Notes: generated by a model not told the origin, from the sequence alone. A stretch of DNA of 7,484 nucleotides from an uncultured Lachnospiraceae bacterium (GCA_947174725.1 CAMWKA010000079.1:1-7484), one strand, 5' to 3'. Shown: positions 1 through 6,883, counted from the first letter of the stretch. Numbers and translations are program-made.

Positions 1-1
1 A

Positions 2-235
2 AATGGCTGGAGCGCGTGGATTTTTGATGATCTTTCAAAACCGGATCACCTTTTTGGGGGGGGGTATGAATATCCTGCCGATCATTATGACGGCGATCAA
101 TTTTATATCGACGGCGGTCTATACGAAGGGTGCGCCCTTTCGGGAAAAGATGCAGGCGTATCTTCTGGCTGTGTTTTTTTTAGTAATATTGTATCGGTCG
201 CCCAGCGGTTTGGTCTTTTACTGGATCCTGAATAA
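2..235 (+). pseudogene. Upstream reading frame of fusion protein copy 1, ending prematurely after a G9 tract
   Basis: This is the frame in which the gene enters the window. Codons from base 2 read NGWSAWIFDDLSKPDHLF, matching NGRSEWIFRDLSQPDQLL of copy 2 (codons from 4312) nearly residue for residue, so this is the true family frame of the YidC-like domain. After TTTTT (51-55) comes a run of nine G (56-64). With nine G the frame continues as unrelated sequence and stops at TAA 233-235. The homologous downstream frame starts one base later, with ATG 66 reading MNILPIIM against LNILPILM in copy 2. One G fewer joins the frames into a single protein. The gene start is outside the window. I cannot tell a phase-variable gene from a fixed frameshift or a sequencing error. 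Confidence 0.75.
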
Positions 236-2372
236 TCTGTTTTCTCTGCTAAAGAATATGGCAATGAAGTTGAAACACCCTGTGTATGCCCTCTATACCG
301 CGATTGCAGCATTGTTTACAGCTTTGTGCATTTATTTTGCCATCCATCCGGATGAGCTGAATCCTACAAGAACGTATTTTCTGCATGCAGCGACGATCCT
401 GTGGATCGCATTTCCGCTATATCGGTTTGCGTTTATTAAGATCAGGAACCGGATAAATACTAGGACTATCATAAAGACATTGAATATAGAAAAGCCAGAG
501 AAGACAGAAAAGGCAGGGCTGATGGTTTTCTCCTGTATTGCCCTGTGGGTTATGGCCGGAGCGTTGCTGCCTTCCGCTGTGATCGCTACCTCTCCGACAG
601 AGTTTGCTTTTTTGGGATCGATCGACAGTCCATTGACTTATATTTTTATGAACCTTACATTTTATTTTGGACTGTTTGTATTCTGGCCGATGTGCATTTA
701 TAAGATGTTTCAGAAGCAGGTAAAAGTAGTTTTTCCTGCGCTGTTCTTTGTAATGACGGTGTGTGCGGTATTCAATGTCTATCTGTTTAAAAGTCAGTTT
801 GGTAATATTACAACGGCATTTGAACCTGAGGACGCGTGGATGTTTATCAGTTCTTCCAATTCTTATGTTTGGCGGGCTCTGGTTCCGGCTGTGCCGGTAG
901 TTATCATTTGCTTTATTGCGTTTAGATATCATAAGCAGCATGCGTTGACCATGCTTATGATTATTCTGATCATGACGGAATGTATTCTTGCCGGAAAGAA
1001 CATGATGACAATAAAACAGGAATACGATATTTATGCGGTGAGCCGCGAACAGTGGCAGACAGATGATATAGAACGGGAACTGCAGACGGAAATTTCCCTG
1101 ACAAAGACGGGACAAAATGTACTGGTTCTGTTTTGCGACAGAGCGGCATCTGCATATTTTCCATATCTGCTGGAGCAGTTTCCGGAACTACGGGATTCTT
1201 ATGCAGGATTTACGTATTATCCCAACTGTATCAGTTTTTCCACGTATACTCTGACCGGGTCTCCGGCGATGATGGGTGGTTATGAATATACGCCTTTATC
1301 TATGAATCAGAGAGAAGGAACGCTTGTCAATCTGCACAATGAATCCATTATGACGCTTCCCGTCTGGTTTGATCAGATAGGATATGATGTAAAAGTGGTA
1401 GATCCGCCGTATGCCAATTATTCTTGGGATGGGGATTATACGTTGTTTGAAGAATATGAGGATATCGAAATATGTTCTCTGACAAATAATTATATGGAAC
1501 GTTATATCCAGGAAAACAGGGAAGAATCTATAGGAGTAGATTATGGAAAAATAAGTATCAAAAATTGCAGATCATATGCCATGTTGCAAATGCTGTATCC
1601 GCCGCTGCGCAATCTTCTAATACGGGACAGGCGTTATTACAGTACGGCTAATTCCAATTATTATTTACAGGAAAATTTTTTGAAGCAGTATGCATATATG
1701 ACCTATCTGCCAAAGATCACGGATGCGGAAAATGATCAGGATACTTATACTTTTATAACGTTGGAACTGACACATGAATACCAGATGTTGCTTGCACCGG
1801 ATTACCGTAGCGGTATTCCGTCCGAGGAGCATCCCTATGCCGGCATCGGTAGCTATCCTGAGGATGCGTCGATCGTGGATCCGGAGAAAAATCAGCAGTC
1901 TTATCATGTGAATGCCTGCGCGGTACTGTTGCTTGCCAAGTATTTTGATGCATTGAAGGAGATGGGGGTATATGACAATACCAGAATCATCATCGTGGCG
2001 GATCATGGAGCTAAGATTCCTACGGCGCCTTTTTGGGAATTTGACGATCCGCTGACGCCTTCGACTTTTCACCCGATGCTTTTAGTCAAAGATTTTAACA
2101 GCACGGGAGAAGTACATACGGATATGACGATGAGGACCAATGCCGACGTGCCATATCTGGCGACGGAAGGACTGGAAGTTCCGCAGGTAAATCCTTTCAC
2201 CGGCAATCTGTTTACACAGGCACAGGATTATTCTTATTTTGACGTTTTCGGCGGGGAGATCGATCAAAGATTTCTGAATAAGGAGTTACGCGAATTTACA
2301 TTTGACACCCACTATACGGTCAGAGATAATATTTTTGACGAGGATAACTGGCGGGATGAAGGGAAACCGTAA
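3..2372 (+). CDS. YidC-like / alkaline-phosphatase-superfamily fusion protein, copy 1 (5' partial, frame-disrupted)
   Basis: Membrane protein of the same architecture as copy 2, with the start off the left edge. Codons before 66 in this frame (MAGARG...) are off-frame and match nothing in copy 2; homology starts at ATG 66, just after the G9 run, in the middle of the YidC-like domain. Visible parts are the YidC signature SPSGLVFYW (about 199-225), two further membrane helices, a short charged cytoplasmic linker (about 435-515), five more helices (to about 1000) and an extracytoplasmic catalytic domain. Catalytic motifs are NVLVLFCDR (Asp codon 1137), SFSTYTLTGSPAMM (candidate nucleophile Thr codon 1242), THEYQ (His codon 1773) and VADHG (Asp-His codons 2001 and 2004). 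The pattern resembles LtaS/MdoB/EptA-type transferases more than true sulfatases. Neither frame alone encodes a complete protein. A 68-base gap leads to the glycerophosphotransferase gene, probably in the same operon. Substrate unknown; phosphoglycerol transfer is inference. Confidence 0.8.
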   Translation: MAGARGFLMIFQNRITFLGGGMNILPIIMTAINFISTAVYTKGAPFREKMQAYLLAVFFLVILYRSPSGLVFYWILNNLFSLLKNMAMKLKHPVYALYTAIAALFTALCIYFAIHPDELNPTRTYFLHAATILWIAFPLYRFAFIKIRNRINTRTIIKTLNIEKPEKTEKAGLMVFSCIALWVMAGALLPSAVIATSPTEFAFLGSIDSPLTYIFMNLTFYFGLFVFWPMCIYKMFQKQVKVVFPALFFVMTVCAVFNVYLFKSQFGNITTAFEPEDAWMFISSSNSYVWRALVPAVPVVIICFIAFRYHKQHALTMLMIILIMTECILAGKNMMTIKQEYDIYAVSREQWQTDDIERELQTEISLTKTGQNVLVLFCDRAASAYFPYLLEQFPELRDSYAGFTYYPNCISFSTYTLTGSPAMMGGYEYTPLSMNQREGTLVNLHNESIMTLPVWFDQIGYDVKVVDPPYANYSWDGDYTLFEEYEDIEICSLTNNYMERYIQENREESIGVDYGKISIKNCRSYAMLQMLYPPLRNLLIRDRRYYSTANSNYYLQENFLKQYAYMTYLPKITDAENDQDTYTFITLELTHEYQMLLAPDYRSGIPSEEHPYAGIGSYPEDASIVDPEKNQQSYHVNACAVLLLAKYFDALKEMGVYDNTRIIIVADHGAKIPTAPFWEFDDPLTPSTFHPMLLVKDFNSTGEVHTDMTMRTNADVPYLATEGLEVPQVNPFTGNLFTQAQDYSYFDVFGGEIDQRFLNKELREFTFDTHYTVRDNIFDEDNWRDEGKP
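56..64 (+). repeat. G9 homopolymer tract, candidate phase-variation site
   Basis: Nine consecutive G preceded by five T, inside the coding region of copy 1 and exactly where its reading frame breaks. In copy 2 the corresponding interval between the shared CTT codon and the Leu/Met-Asn-Ile-Leu-Pro segment is 9 bases; here it is 13 (53-65), four extra bases that shift the frame. Tract lengths of 5, 8 or 11 would be in frame, 9 is not. Long G tracts are known slipped-strand contingency loci in other bacteria; its use here is inferred. Confidence 0.7.
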
Positions 2373-2377
2373 GAATC

Positions 2378-2394
2378 CAGCCGCAAGCCGGCTG
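2378..2394 (+). other. Short hairpin after copy 1
   Basis: Perfect 6-bp stem CAGCCG/CGGCTG with a 5-base loop, starting six bases after the stop codon. There is no T tract behind it, and an excellent ribosome binding site follows, so it looks like an mRNA processing or stability structure within an operon rather than an efficient terminator. Confidence 0.4.
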
Positions 2395-2426
2395 CCGATC
2401 ATGCAGAAGTGATAGTATAGAAGGAA

Positions 2427-2433
2427 AGAGGAG
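2427..2433 (+). promoter_or_regulatory. Ribosome binding site for the glycerophosphotransferase gene
   Basis: AGAGGAG in a purine-rich stretch, with a 7-base gap to ATG 2441. It fixes the start of the downstream gene, in agreement with the family-like N-terminus MLLYIDPGTGSM. Confidence 0.8.
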
Positions 2434-2440
2434 AGAAAAG

Positions 2441-3736
2441 ATGCTTTTATATATTGATCCCGGAACGGGAAGTATGCTGTTTTCCATGGTGATAGGTCTT
2501 GTGACGGCGCTTGTCTTTGCAGGAAGGGCACTGATGGTAAAGCTCCGGTTTGTCTTTACCGGAGGCAGCAGCAGAGACACGGAGAAAAGAAAAAAACCAT
2601 TTGTGATTTATAGTGATTCCAAGCGGTATTATAATATATTTGCACCGATCTGTGATGCATTTGAGGCGCAGAAGCTGCCACTGATCTATTATACGCAGAG
2701 CCCTGATGATCCGCTTCTGGACAAGGAGTATCAGTATGTGGCTTGTGAATTTATCGGAGAGGGCAATAGGGGAATTGCCAGAATGAACCTTTTACAGGCG
2801 GACGTTTGTCTCTCAACGACGCCGGGGTTGGATGTGCTGCAATGGAAAAGGAGCCGGGATGTGGGATATTATGTCCATATACCCCATGCAGTAAGTGATT
2901 TTTCTACCTACCGCATGTTCGGGCTGGATCATTATGATGCGGTTCTGATCAATGGGGAGAATCAGAAAAGGTTTATCAGGAAGGTGGAGGATTACTGGAA
3001 GATCCAAGAAAAAGAGCTGGTCATGACCGGGTCCGTATATATGGATGAAGCGGCGAAGCATCTGGCTGATCTGGAAGAACATAAATGCGATATCGATCAT
3101 CCGACGATTCTGGTAGCCGCTTCCTGGGGAGAAAATACGCTCCTGAAGAAATATGGCAGTAAGCTGTTGAAACCGTTGATGGAAACAGGTTTTCATATCA
3201 TCGTGCGACCACATCCGCAAAGCTATGTTTCAGAAGTGGATATGCTGGAGGAGTTACAAAAGGAATTTCCGCCGTCGGATCAGCTGGAGTGGAACCGGGA
3301 TGTGGATAATCTGGCAGTGTTGAACCGTGCGGATCTTATGATCTCTGATTTTTCAGGCGTTATATATGATTATATTTTCCTGTTTGGGAGAACGGTATTT
3401 TATGCGGATATTGACTTTGATACATCTGTTTATGATGCGGACTGGTTTGATGAAGAACCGTGGGATACCAAGGTGCTGCCGGAGATCGGGAAGAAACTTG
3501 AGGAGAAGGAATTTGCGGATATCAAGAATATCCTTTTAGATGCGTTGCGGGATCAGGAGCTTGCAAGGGGAATCGAGAAGGTGAAAGAGGACTGCTGGAA
3601 AAACAGGGGCGGCGCCTTGGAGGCTACGGTGGAATATCTGATCAAAAAACAGAAAGATATCTCCGCAAAGGAACAAGGCAGCGAAGATGGATATCGTATT
3701 GAAAAAAAGGCAAAAATACCAAAAACAGAAAATTAA
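2441..3736 (+). CDS. CDP-glycerol:poly(glycerophosphate) glycerophosphotransferase family protein (TagB/TagF-like)
   Basis: 431-residue enzyme of the family that transfers glycerol phosphate from CDP-glycerol onto a membrane-linked acceptor in teichoic-acid-like polymer synthesis, acting at the cytoplasmic face. The N-terminus MLLYIDPGTGSM and one hydrophobic helix (about residues 9-29) provide a membrane anchor. The rest is a soluble GT-B-like domain: YVHIPHAVSD holds His146 and His149, equivalent in place to the HG...K motif of TagF; IIVRPHPQS holds His258, equivalent to the second essential TagF histidine; MISDFSGVIYDY (Ser302-Asp303, Ser305) is the typical nucleotide/phosphate-binding segment. 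Conserved landmarks are present and there is no truncation. The C-terminal 25 or so residues are Lys/Glu-rich and probably disordered. The start is supported by AGAGGAG seven bases upstream. It lies between two homologous fusion-protein genes, suggesting one shared polymer pathway. The actual donor (CDP-glycerol, CDP-ribitol or another) cannot be read from sequence. Confidence 0.88.
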   Translation: MLLYIDPGTGSMLFSMVIGLVTALVFAGRALMVKLRFVFTGGSSRDTEKRKKPFVIYSDSKRYYNIFAPICDAFEAQKLPLIYYTQSPDDPLLDKEYQYVACEFIGEGNRGIARMNLLQADVCLSTTPGLDVLQWKRSRDVGYYVHIPHAVSDFSTYRMFGLDHYDAVLINGENQKRFIRKVEDYWKIQEKELVMTGSVYMDEAAKHLADLEEHKCDIDHPTILVAASWGENTLLKKYGSKLLKPLMETGFHIIVRPHPQSYVSEVDMLEELQKEFPPSDQLEWNRDVDNLAVLNRADLMISDFSGVIYDYIFLFGRTVFYADIDFDTSVYDADWFDEEPWDTKVLPEIGKKLEEKEFADIKNILLDALRDQELARGIEKVKEDCWKNRGGALEATVEYLIKKQKDISAKEQGSEDGYRIEKKAKIPKTEN

Positions 3737-3782
3737 TTGTTGTTCCTGATTTGAAATTTTGTAAAGCGGGATCATAGGGGCA

Positions 3783-3817
3783 GATTGAAAATAAGCTTTA
3801 TAGCTTATTTTTCAATC
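3783..3817 (+). terminator. Strong hairpin after the glycerophosphotransferase gene, probable bidirectional-type terminator
   Basis: 15-bp stem with one bulged T: left arm 3783-3797, loop TTAT 3798-3801, right arm 3802-3817. The left arm carries AAAA and the right arm TTTTT, as in compact terminators where the U run is partly within the stem. It begins 46 bases after the stop codon. No long T tract follows the stem, so termination may be partial and allow read-through into copy 2. Confidence 0.6.
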
Positions 3818-3841
3818 GTAAATTTGTGCCTGCGGTAGCAT

Positions 3842-3869
3842 ACAACAAAAAGCTTACGCTTTTCGTTGT
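3842..3869 (+). terminator. Second hairpin in the leader of copy 2
   Basis: Left arm 3842-3853 and right arm 3858-3869 pair over 11 of 12 positions (one A-C mismatch) around loop TTAC. The right arm contains TTTT within GCTTTTCGTTG. It sits 43 bases before ATG 3913. It could be a second weak terminator or a leader structure (attenuator-like). It also argues against coding use of the in-frame stretch upstream of 3913. Confidence 0.4.
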
Positions 3870-3912
3870 CGGGAATTCACAGGCTATGGAAAGGCATGGC
3901 AAGGTTATTAGT

Positions 3913-6738
3913 ATGAATTTATTATCTGCATTTTATGACATTATCATAGCACCGATAGAATATGTGATCGAGCTGGTGTTTTGTTTCCTTTTTTATAATT
4001 TTCACAACAGCTTCGGCGTCATGGGTGCAATTATAGGGATCAGCCTTGCGGTGAATATTCTGGCGCTGCCGTTGTATCTGAAGGCGGACGAGCTACAGCT
4101 TGCGGAACGGAAACAGCAGGAGCGGATGAGTGACCGCATCAAGAGGATCAAGAAAGCATTTCAGGGCGATGAACAGTTTATGATGCTTACGGAATATTAT
4201 AAGAGAAATCATTATCATCCCCTGTATGCATTGAGGTCGTCCTTATCTATCCTGATCGAGATCCCGTTTTTTATTGCGGCGTATCATTTCCTGAGTAACT
4301 GTGTCCTTTTAAATGGAAGGAGCGAGTGGATCTTTCGGGATCTTTCACAGCCGGATCAGCTTCTTTGGGGATTAAATATCCTGCCGATCCTTATGACTGT
4401 AATCAATATCATATCGACAGCGGTCTATACGAAGGGCGCACCGATCAGGGAAAAGGCGCAGTCTTATGTGTTGGCGCTCATTTTTCTGCTGATCCTGTAT
4501 CAGTCGCCCAGTGGATTGGTTTTTTACTGGATTCTTAACAATCTGTTTTCTCTGATCAAAAATATCGTGATGAAGATGAAACGTCCGGTGCATTTCCTCT
4601 ATGCGATGTATGCTGCGGTGGCGGTAATGTTTGTTTCCATGAATATCTTCTTCCGTATCCATCCGGAGAGGCTTAGTGATGTGAAGAAACGTGTTTTGGA
4701 TGTGCTTACGGTTTTATGGATCGCGATTCCGTTGTGTCGGCTTGCCTATCTTCGGGTCAGGGAGCTGTGCAAGAGAAGGGAATTGAGAAGGGCGGAAACG
4801 TTAAAAAAGGTGGAATCAGAGAAAAAGACCGGATCAGAGAAAAAGACAAAGGAAAAGGTAAGGGCGGAGGAACGGACAATCAAGGGAACATTTGCATTGA
4901 CGGTGATCTCGTGTATTGCCCTGTGGCTGATGGCAGGAGCATTGCTGCCGTCTTCCGTGATTGCGACTTCGCCGACGGAATTTGCTTTTCTGGGTTCTGT
5001 TGACAGTCCGCTGACGTATATCTTTATGAACCTTACATTTTATTTTGGGCTGTTTGTGTTCTGGCCGTTGTGCATCTATAAGATGTTTGAGAAACAGATC
5101 CAGAGGATCTTCCCGGCGGTGTTTTTCGGTGCGGCAGTTTGCGCGGTATTTAATATCTATCTGTTTAAAAGCCAGTTTGGGAATATCACGACGGCATTTG
5201 AACCGGAGGACAGGCAGCTGTTTGTCAGTTCATCCAATGCTCATGTGTGGAGTGCGCTGCTTCCGCTTGCATTGGCTTGCATTATCTGTATTATTGCCTT
5301 TAAGTATCATAAACTGCAAATATTAACGATGCTGGTGCTGATTCTTGCTCTGACAGAAGGCATCCTTTCCGGGAAAAATATGATAGAGGTCAAGGAGAGC
5401 TATGACGTTTATGCAGCGCTTCTGGAGGAGCGGCAGACGGATGATGTTGAACAGGAGATCCGGACGGAATTTTCTCTGACAAAGACCGGCAATAATGTAC
5501 TTGTTCTGTTTTGCGACAGGTTTGCATCCGCATATTTTCCTTATCTGTTGGAGCAGTTCCCTGAACTGAAAGAGACTTATGAGGGATTTACTTATTATCC
5601 TAACTGTATCAGCTTTGCCACGGATACGCAGCTCGGAGCACCGGCGATGATGGGCGGTTATGAATATACGCCGTCACTCATGAATCAGAGAGAGGAAAAG
5701 CTTGTGGATATTCATAATGAAGCCACACTGGTTCTGCCGGTCTGGTTTGACCAGCTCGGATATGACGTAAAAGTCGCGGATCCTCCCCTTGTCAATTATG
5801 CATGGGACGGAGATTATACGCCGTTTGAAGCCTATCCGGATATTGAGGTATGTTCCCTGATCAATAATTATGTAGAGCGTTATGAACAGGAGCATAGGGA
5901 AGAGTATTCCGCTGTTGATTATGGAAAGATCAGTATCAAGAACTGTAGGCTTTATGCGATCCTGCAGATGGTGTATCCGCCGCTGCGCAATGTCCTTTCG
6001 GAAAACGGACGTTATTACAGTACGGATAATTACGCTTATACCCAGCAGGAGTATTTTATCAGGGATTATGCGTACGCCACCTATCTTCCGCAGATCACAG
6101 ATGCGGAGAATGACAGGGATACTTATACTTTTATAGAATTGGATACGGCGCATGAGTACCAGCTTCTGCTGGCGCCGGATTACCGCAGCGGCATGCCCAC
6201 AGAGGAACATCCTTATGCAGGTATCGGCAGCTATCCGGAGGACGCGACCATCGTAGATCCGGAGAAAAATCAGCAGTCCTATCATGTTAATGCCTGTACG
6301 ATCCTTTTGATCGCTAAGTATCTTGATGTGTTGAAGGAGATGGGGGTATATGATAATACCCGGATCATCATCATAGCGGATCATGGTTCCAAGATTCCCA
6401 CGGCTCCTTTCTGGGGATTTGAGGATCCTCTGGCGCCATCCAACTTCAATCCGATGTTTCTGATCAAGGACTTCAACAGTACGGGAGAGGTGCAGATCGA
6501 TATGATGTTTAGGACAAATGCGGATATGCCCTATCTGGCAACGGAAGGATTAGGTTCTCCCCAGGTAAATCCGTTTACGGGCAATCCCTTTACCCTTGCA
6601 GAGGAAGGTCAGACATTTGATCTCTTTGATGGAGAGAGGGGGACAAGCGGTCTGGATAAGGAATTGTATGAGTTTATCTTTAACGCGCATTATACGGTCA
6701 GTGATAACATCTTTGAGGAGGAGAATTGGGGGAAATAG
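3913..6738 (+). CDS. YidC/Oxa1-like membrane domain fused to an extracytoplasmic alkaline-phosphatase-superfamily domain, copy 2
   Basis: 941-residue multi-pass protein. Residues 1-225 resemble Gram-positive YidC: amphipathic N-terminus, helix 34-57, basic cytoplasmic hairpin 58-104, helices 105-127 and 151-172, and the signature SPSGLVFYWILNN (198-210). There is no lipobox. The groove arginine five residues before the conserved Pro53 is Asn48. Further helices lie at about 228-248, 262-280, 326-350, 366-388, 399-417, 443-463 and 469-487. A Lys/Arg/Glu linker (281-325) marks the cytoplasmic side, so by the positive-inside rule the C-terminal domain (about 520-941) is outside. That domain has NVLVLFCDR (Asp535), SFATDTQLGAPAMM (candidate nucleophile Thr570, aligned by me with the TATAxSxP threonine of EptA-type enzymes), AHEYQ (His747) and IADHG (Asp823-His824), the ligand pattern of LtaS/EptA-type transferases. 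The start MNLLSAF has AAGG eight bases upstream and family-like sequence; GTG 3826 and ATG 3886 are less likely. Substrate unknown; modifying a phospho-polyol polymer is inferred from the neighbour. Confidence 0.87.
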   Translation: MNLLSAFYDIIIAPIEYVIELVFCFLFYNFHNSFGVMGAIIGISLAVNILALPLYLKADELQLAERKQQERMSDRIKRIKKAFQGDEQFMMLTEYYKRNHYHPLYALRSSLSILIEIPFFIAAYHFLSNCVLLNGRSEWIFRDLSQPDQLLWGLNILPILMTVINIISTAVYTKGAPIREKAQSYVLALIFLLILYQSPSGLVFYWILNNLFSLIKNIVMKMKRPVHFLYAMYAAVAVMFVSMNIFFRIHPERLSDVKKRVLDVLTVLWIAIPLCRLAYLRVRELCKRRELRRAETLKKVESEKKTGSEKKTKEKVRAEERTIKGTFALTVISCIALWLMAGALLPSSVIATSPTEFAFLGSVDSPLTYIFMNLTFYFGLFVFWPLCIYKMFEKQIQRIFPAVFFGAAVCAVFNIYLFKSQFGNITTAFEPEDRQLFVSSSNAHVWSALLPLALACIICIIAFKYHKLQILTMLVLILALTEGILSGKNMIEVKESYDVYAALLEERQTDDVEQEIRTEFSLTKTGNNVLVLFCDRFASAYFPYLLEQFPELKETYEGFTYYPNCISFATDTQLGAPAMMGGYEYTPSLMNQREEKLVDIHNEATLVLPVWFDQLGYDVKVADPPLVNYAWDGDYTPFEAYPDIEVCSLINNYVERYEQEHREEYSAVDYGKISIKNCRLYAILQMVYPPLRNVLSENGRYYSTDNYAYTQQEYFIRDYAYATYLPQITDAENDRDTYTFIELDTAHEYQLLLAPDYRSGMPTEEHPYAGIGSYPEDATIVDPEKNQQSYHVNACTILLIAKYLDVLKEMGVYDNTRIIIIADHGSKIPTAPFWGFEDPLAPSNFNPMFLIKDFNSTGEVQIDMMFRTNADMPYLATEGLGSPQVNPFTGNPFTLAEEGQTFDLFDGERGTSGLDKELYEFIFNAHYTVSDNIFEEENWGK
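4815..4847 (+). repeat. Two 15-bp direct repeats with an 18-bp period in the linker of copy 2
   Basis: ATCAGAGAAAAAGAC occurs at 4815-4829 and again at 4833-4847. The period of 18 bases equals six codons and gives SEKKTGSEKKT in the charged cytoplasmic linker. Copy 1 has a shorter linker without this repeat, so the linker seems to have grown by in-frame duplication. Confidence 0.75.
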
Positions 6739-6803
6739 TGTGAAAAGCACTTCTAATTGCTCATGCCAATGGGCATTTCGCAAAGAAGTGCTATGTTTCA
6801 CAC
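6738..6803 (+). other. Long compound hairpin abutting the stop codon of copy 2
   Basis: Outer stem 6738-6745 with 6796-6803 (8 bp), middle stem 6746-6754 with 6784-6792 (9 bp, 3-base bulge at 6793-6795), inner stem 6757-6760 with 6780-6783, and tip stem ATGCC/GGCAT around loop AATG (6768-6771). It starts on the last base of the stop codon. It may protect the mRNA 3' end or be a dispersed palindromic element; it has no T tract of its own. Confidence 0.6.
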
Positions 6804-6805
6804 AG

Positions 6806-6840
6806 AAAAACGCCAAAAGCAGGCGTTTTTCGTTTTGTTT
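6806..6840 (+). terminator. Rho-independent terminator of the fusion-protein operon
   Basis: 9-bp stem AAAAACGCC (6806-6814) and GGCGTTTTT (6822-6830) with a 7-base loop, followed by CG and T-rich sequence to 6840. Classic intrinsic terminator; the A-rich left arm suggests it may also work on the other strand. Confidence 0.85.
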
Positions 6841-6843
6841 TGA

Positions 6844-6862
6844 GTCGCAGCAGAGCTGCGAC
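6844..6862 (+). other. GC-rich hairpin in the leader of the HTH gene
   Basis: Perfect 8-bp stem GTCGCAGC (6844-6851) and GCTGCGAC (6855-6862) with loop AGA. No T tract follows. It lies between the terminator and the ribosome binding site of the next gene, so it could be a 5' leader structure or a protein-binding dyad. Confidence 0.5.
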
Positions 6863-6875
6863 ATAGAGGTTTGCA

Positions 6876-6883
6876 GAAAGGAG
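6876..6883 (+). promoter_or_regulatory. Ribosome binding site of the HTH gene
   Basis: GAAAGGAG with a 12-base gap to ATG 6896. The gap is slightly long, but this is the only good site, and the frame upstream runs through the terminators, so it decides the start. Confidence 0.65.

Noticed and set aside
66..68. ATG 66 as the natural start of copy 1
   Set aside because: It lies inside the YidC-like domain, just after the point where the upstream frame still matches copy 2. The only purine-rich sequence before it is the G run one base away, too close to act as a normal ribosome binding site.
174..181. T8 tract in copy 1 as a second phase-variation site
   Set aside because: The frame is intact across it and matches copy 2 residue for residue, so there is no sign of slippage there.
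417..1115. Long minus-strand open frames opposite the fusion genes and the transferase gene
   Set aside because: They lie opposite strongly conserved plus-strand coding sequence, lack recognisable domains, and give the basic, His/Arg-rich composition typical of antisense frames.
2378..2394. Terminator after copy 1
   Set aside because: The stem is only 6 bp and has no T tract, and the next gene follows closely with its own ribosome binding site, so I list it only as a hairpin.
3826..3912. Longer N-terminus of copy 2 from GTG 3826 or ATG 3886
   Set aside because: The extra residues are encoded across a hairpin, are not hydrophobic in the way of a signal peptide, and have no good ribosome binding site at 3826. 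MNLLSAFYD at 3913 is a family-like start with AAGG eight bases upstream.
6840..6867. Promoter for the HTH gene (TTGAGT with CATAGA)
   Set aside because: The -10 matches consensus at only three positions and the spacer is occupied by a GC-rich hairpin; too weak to report.
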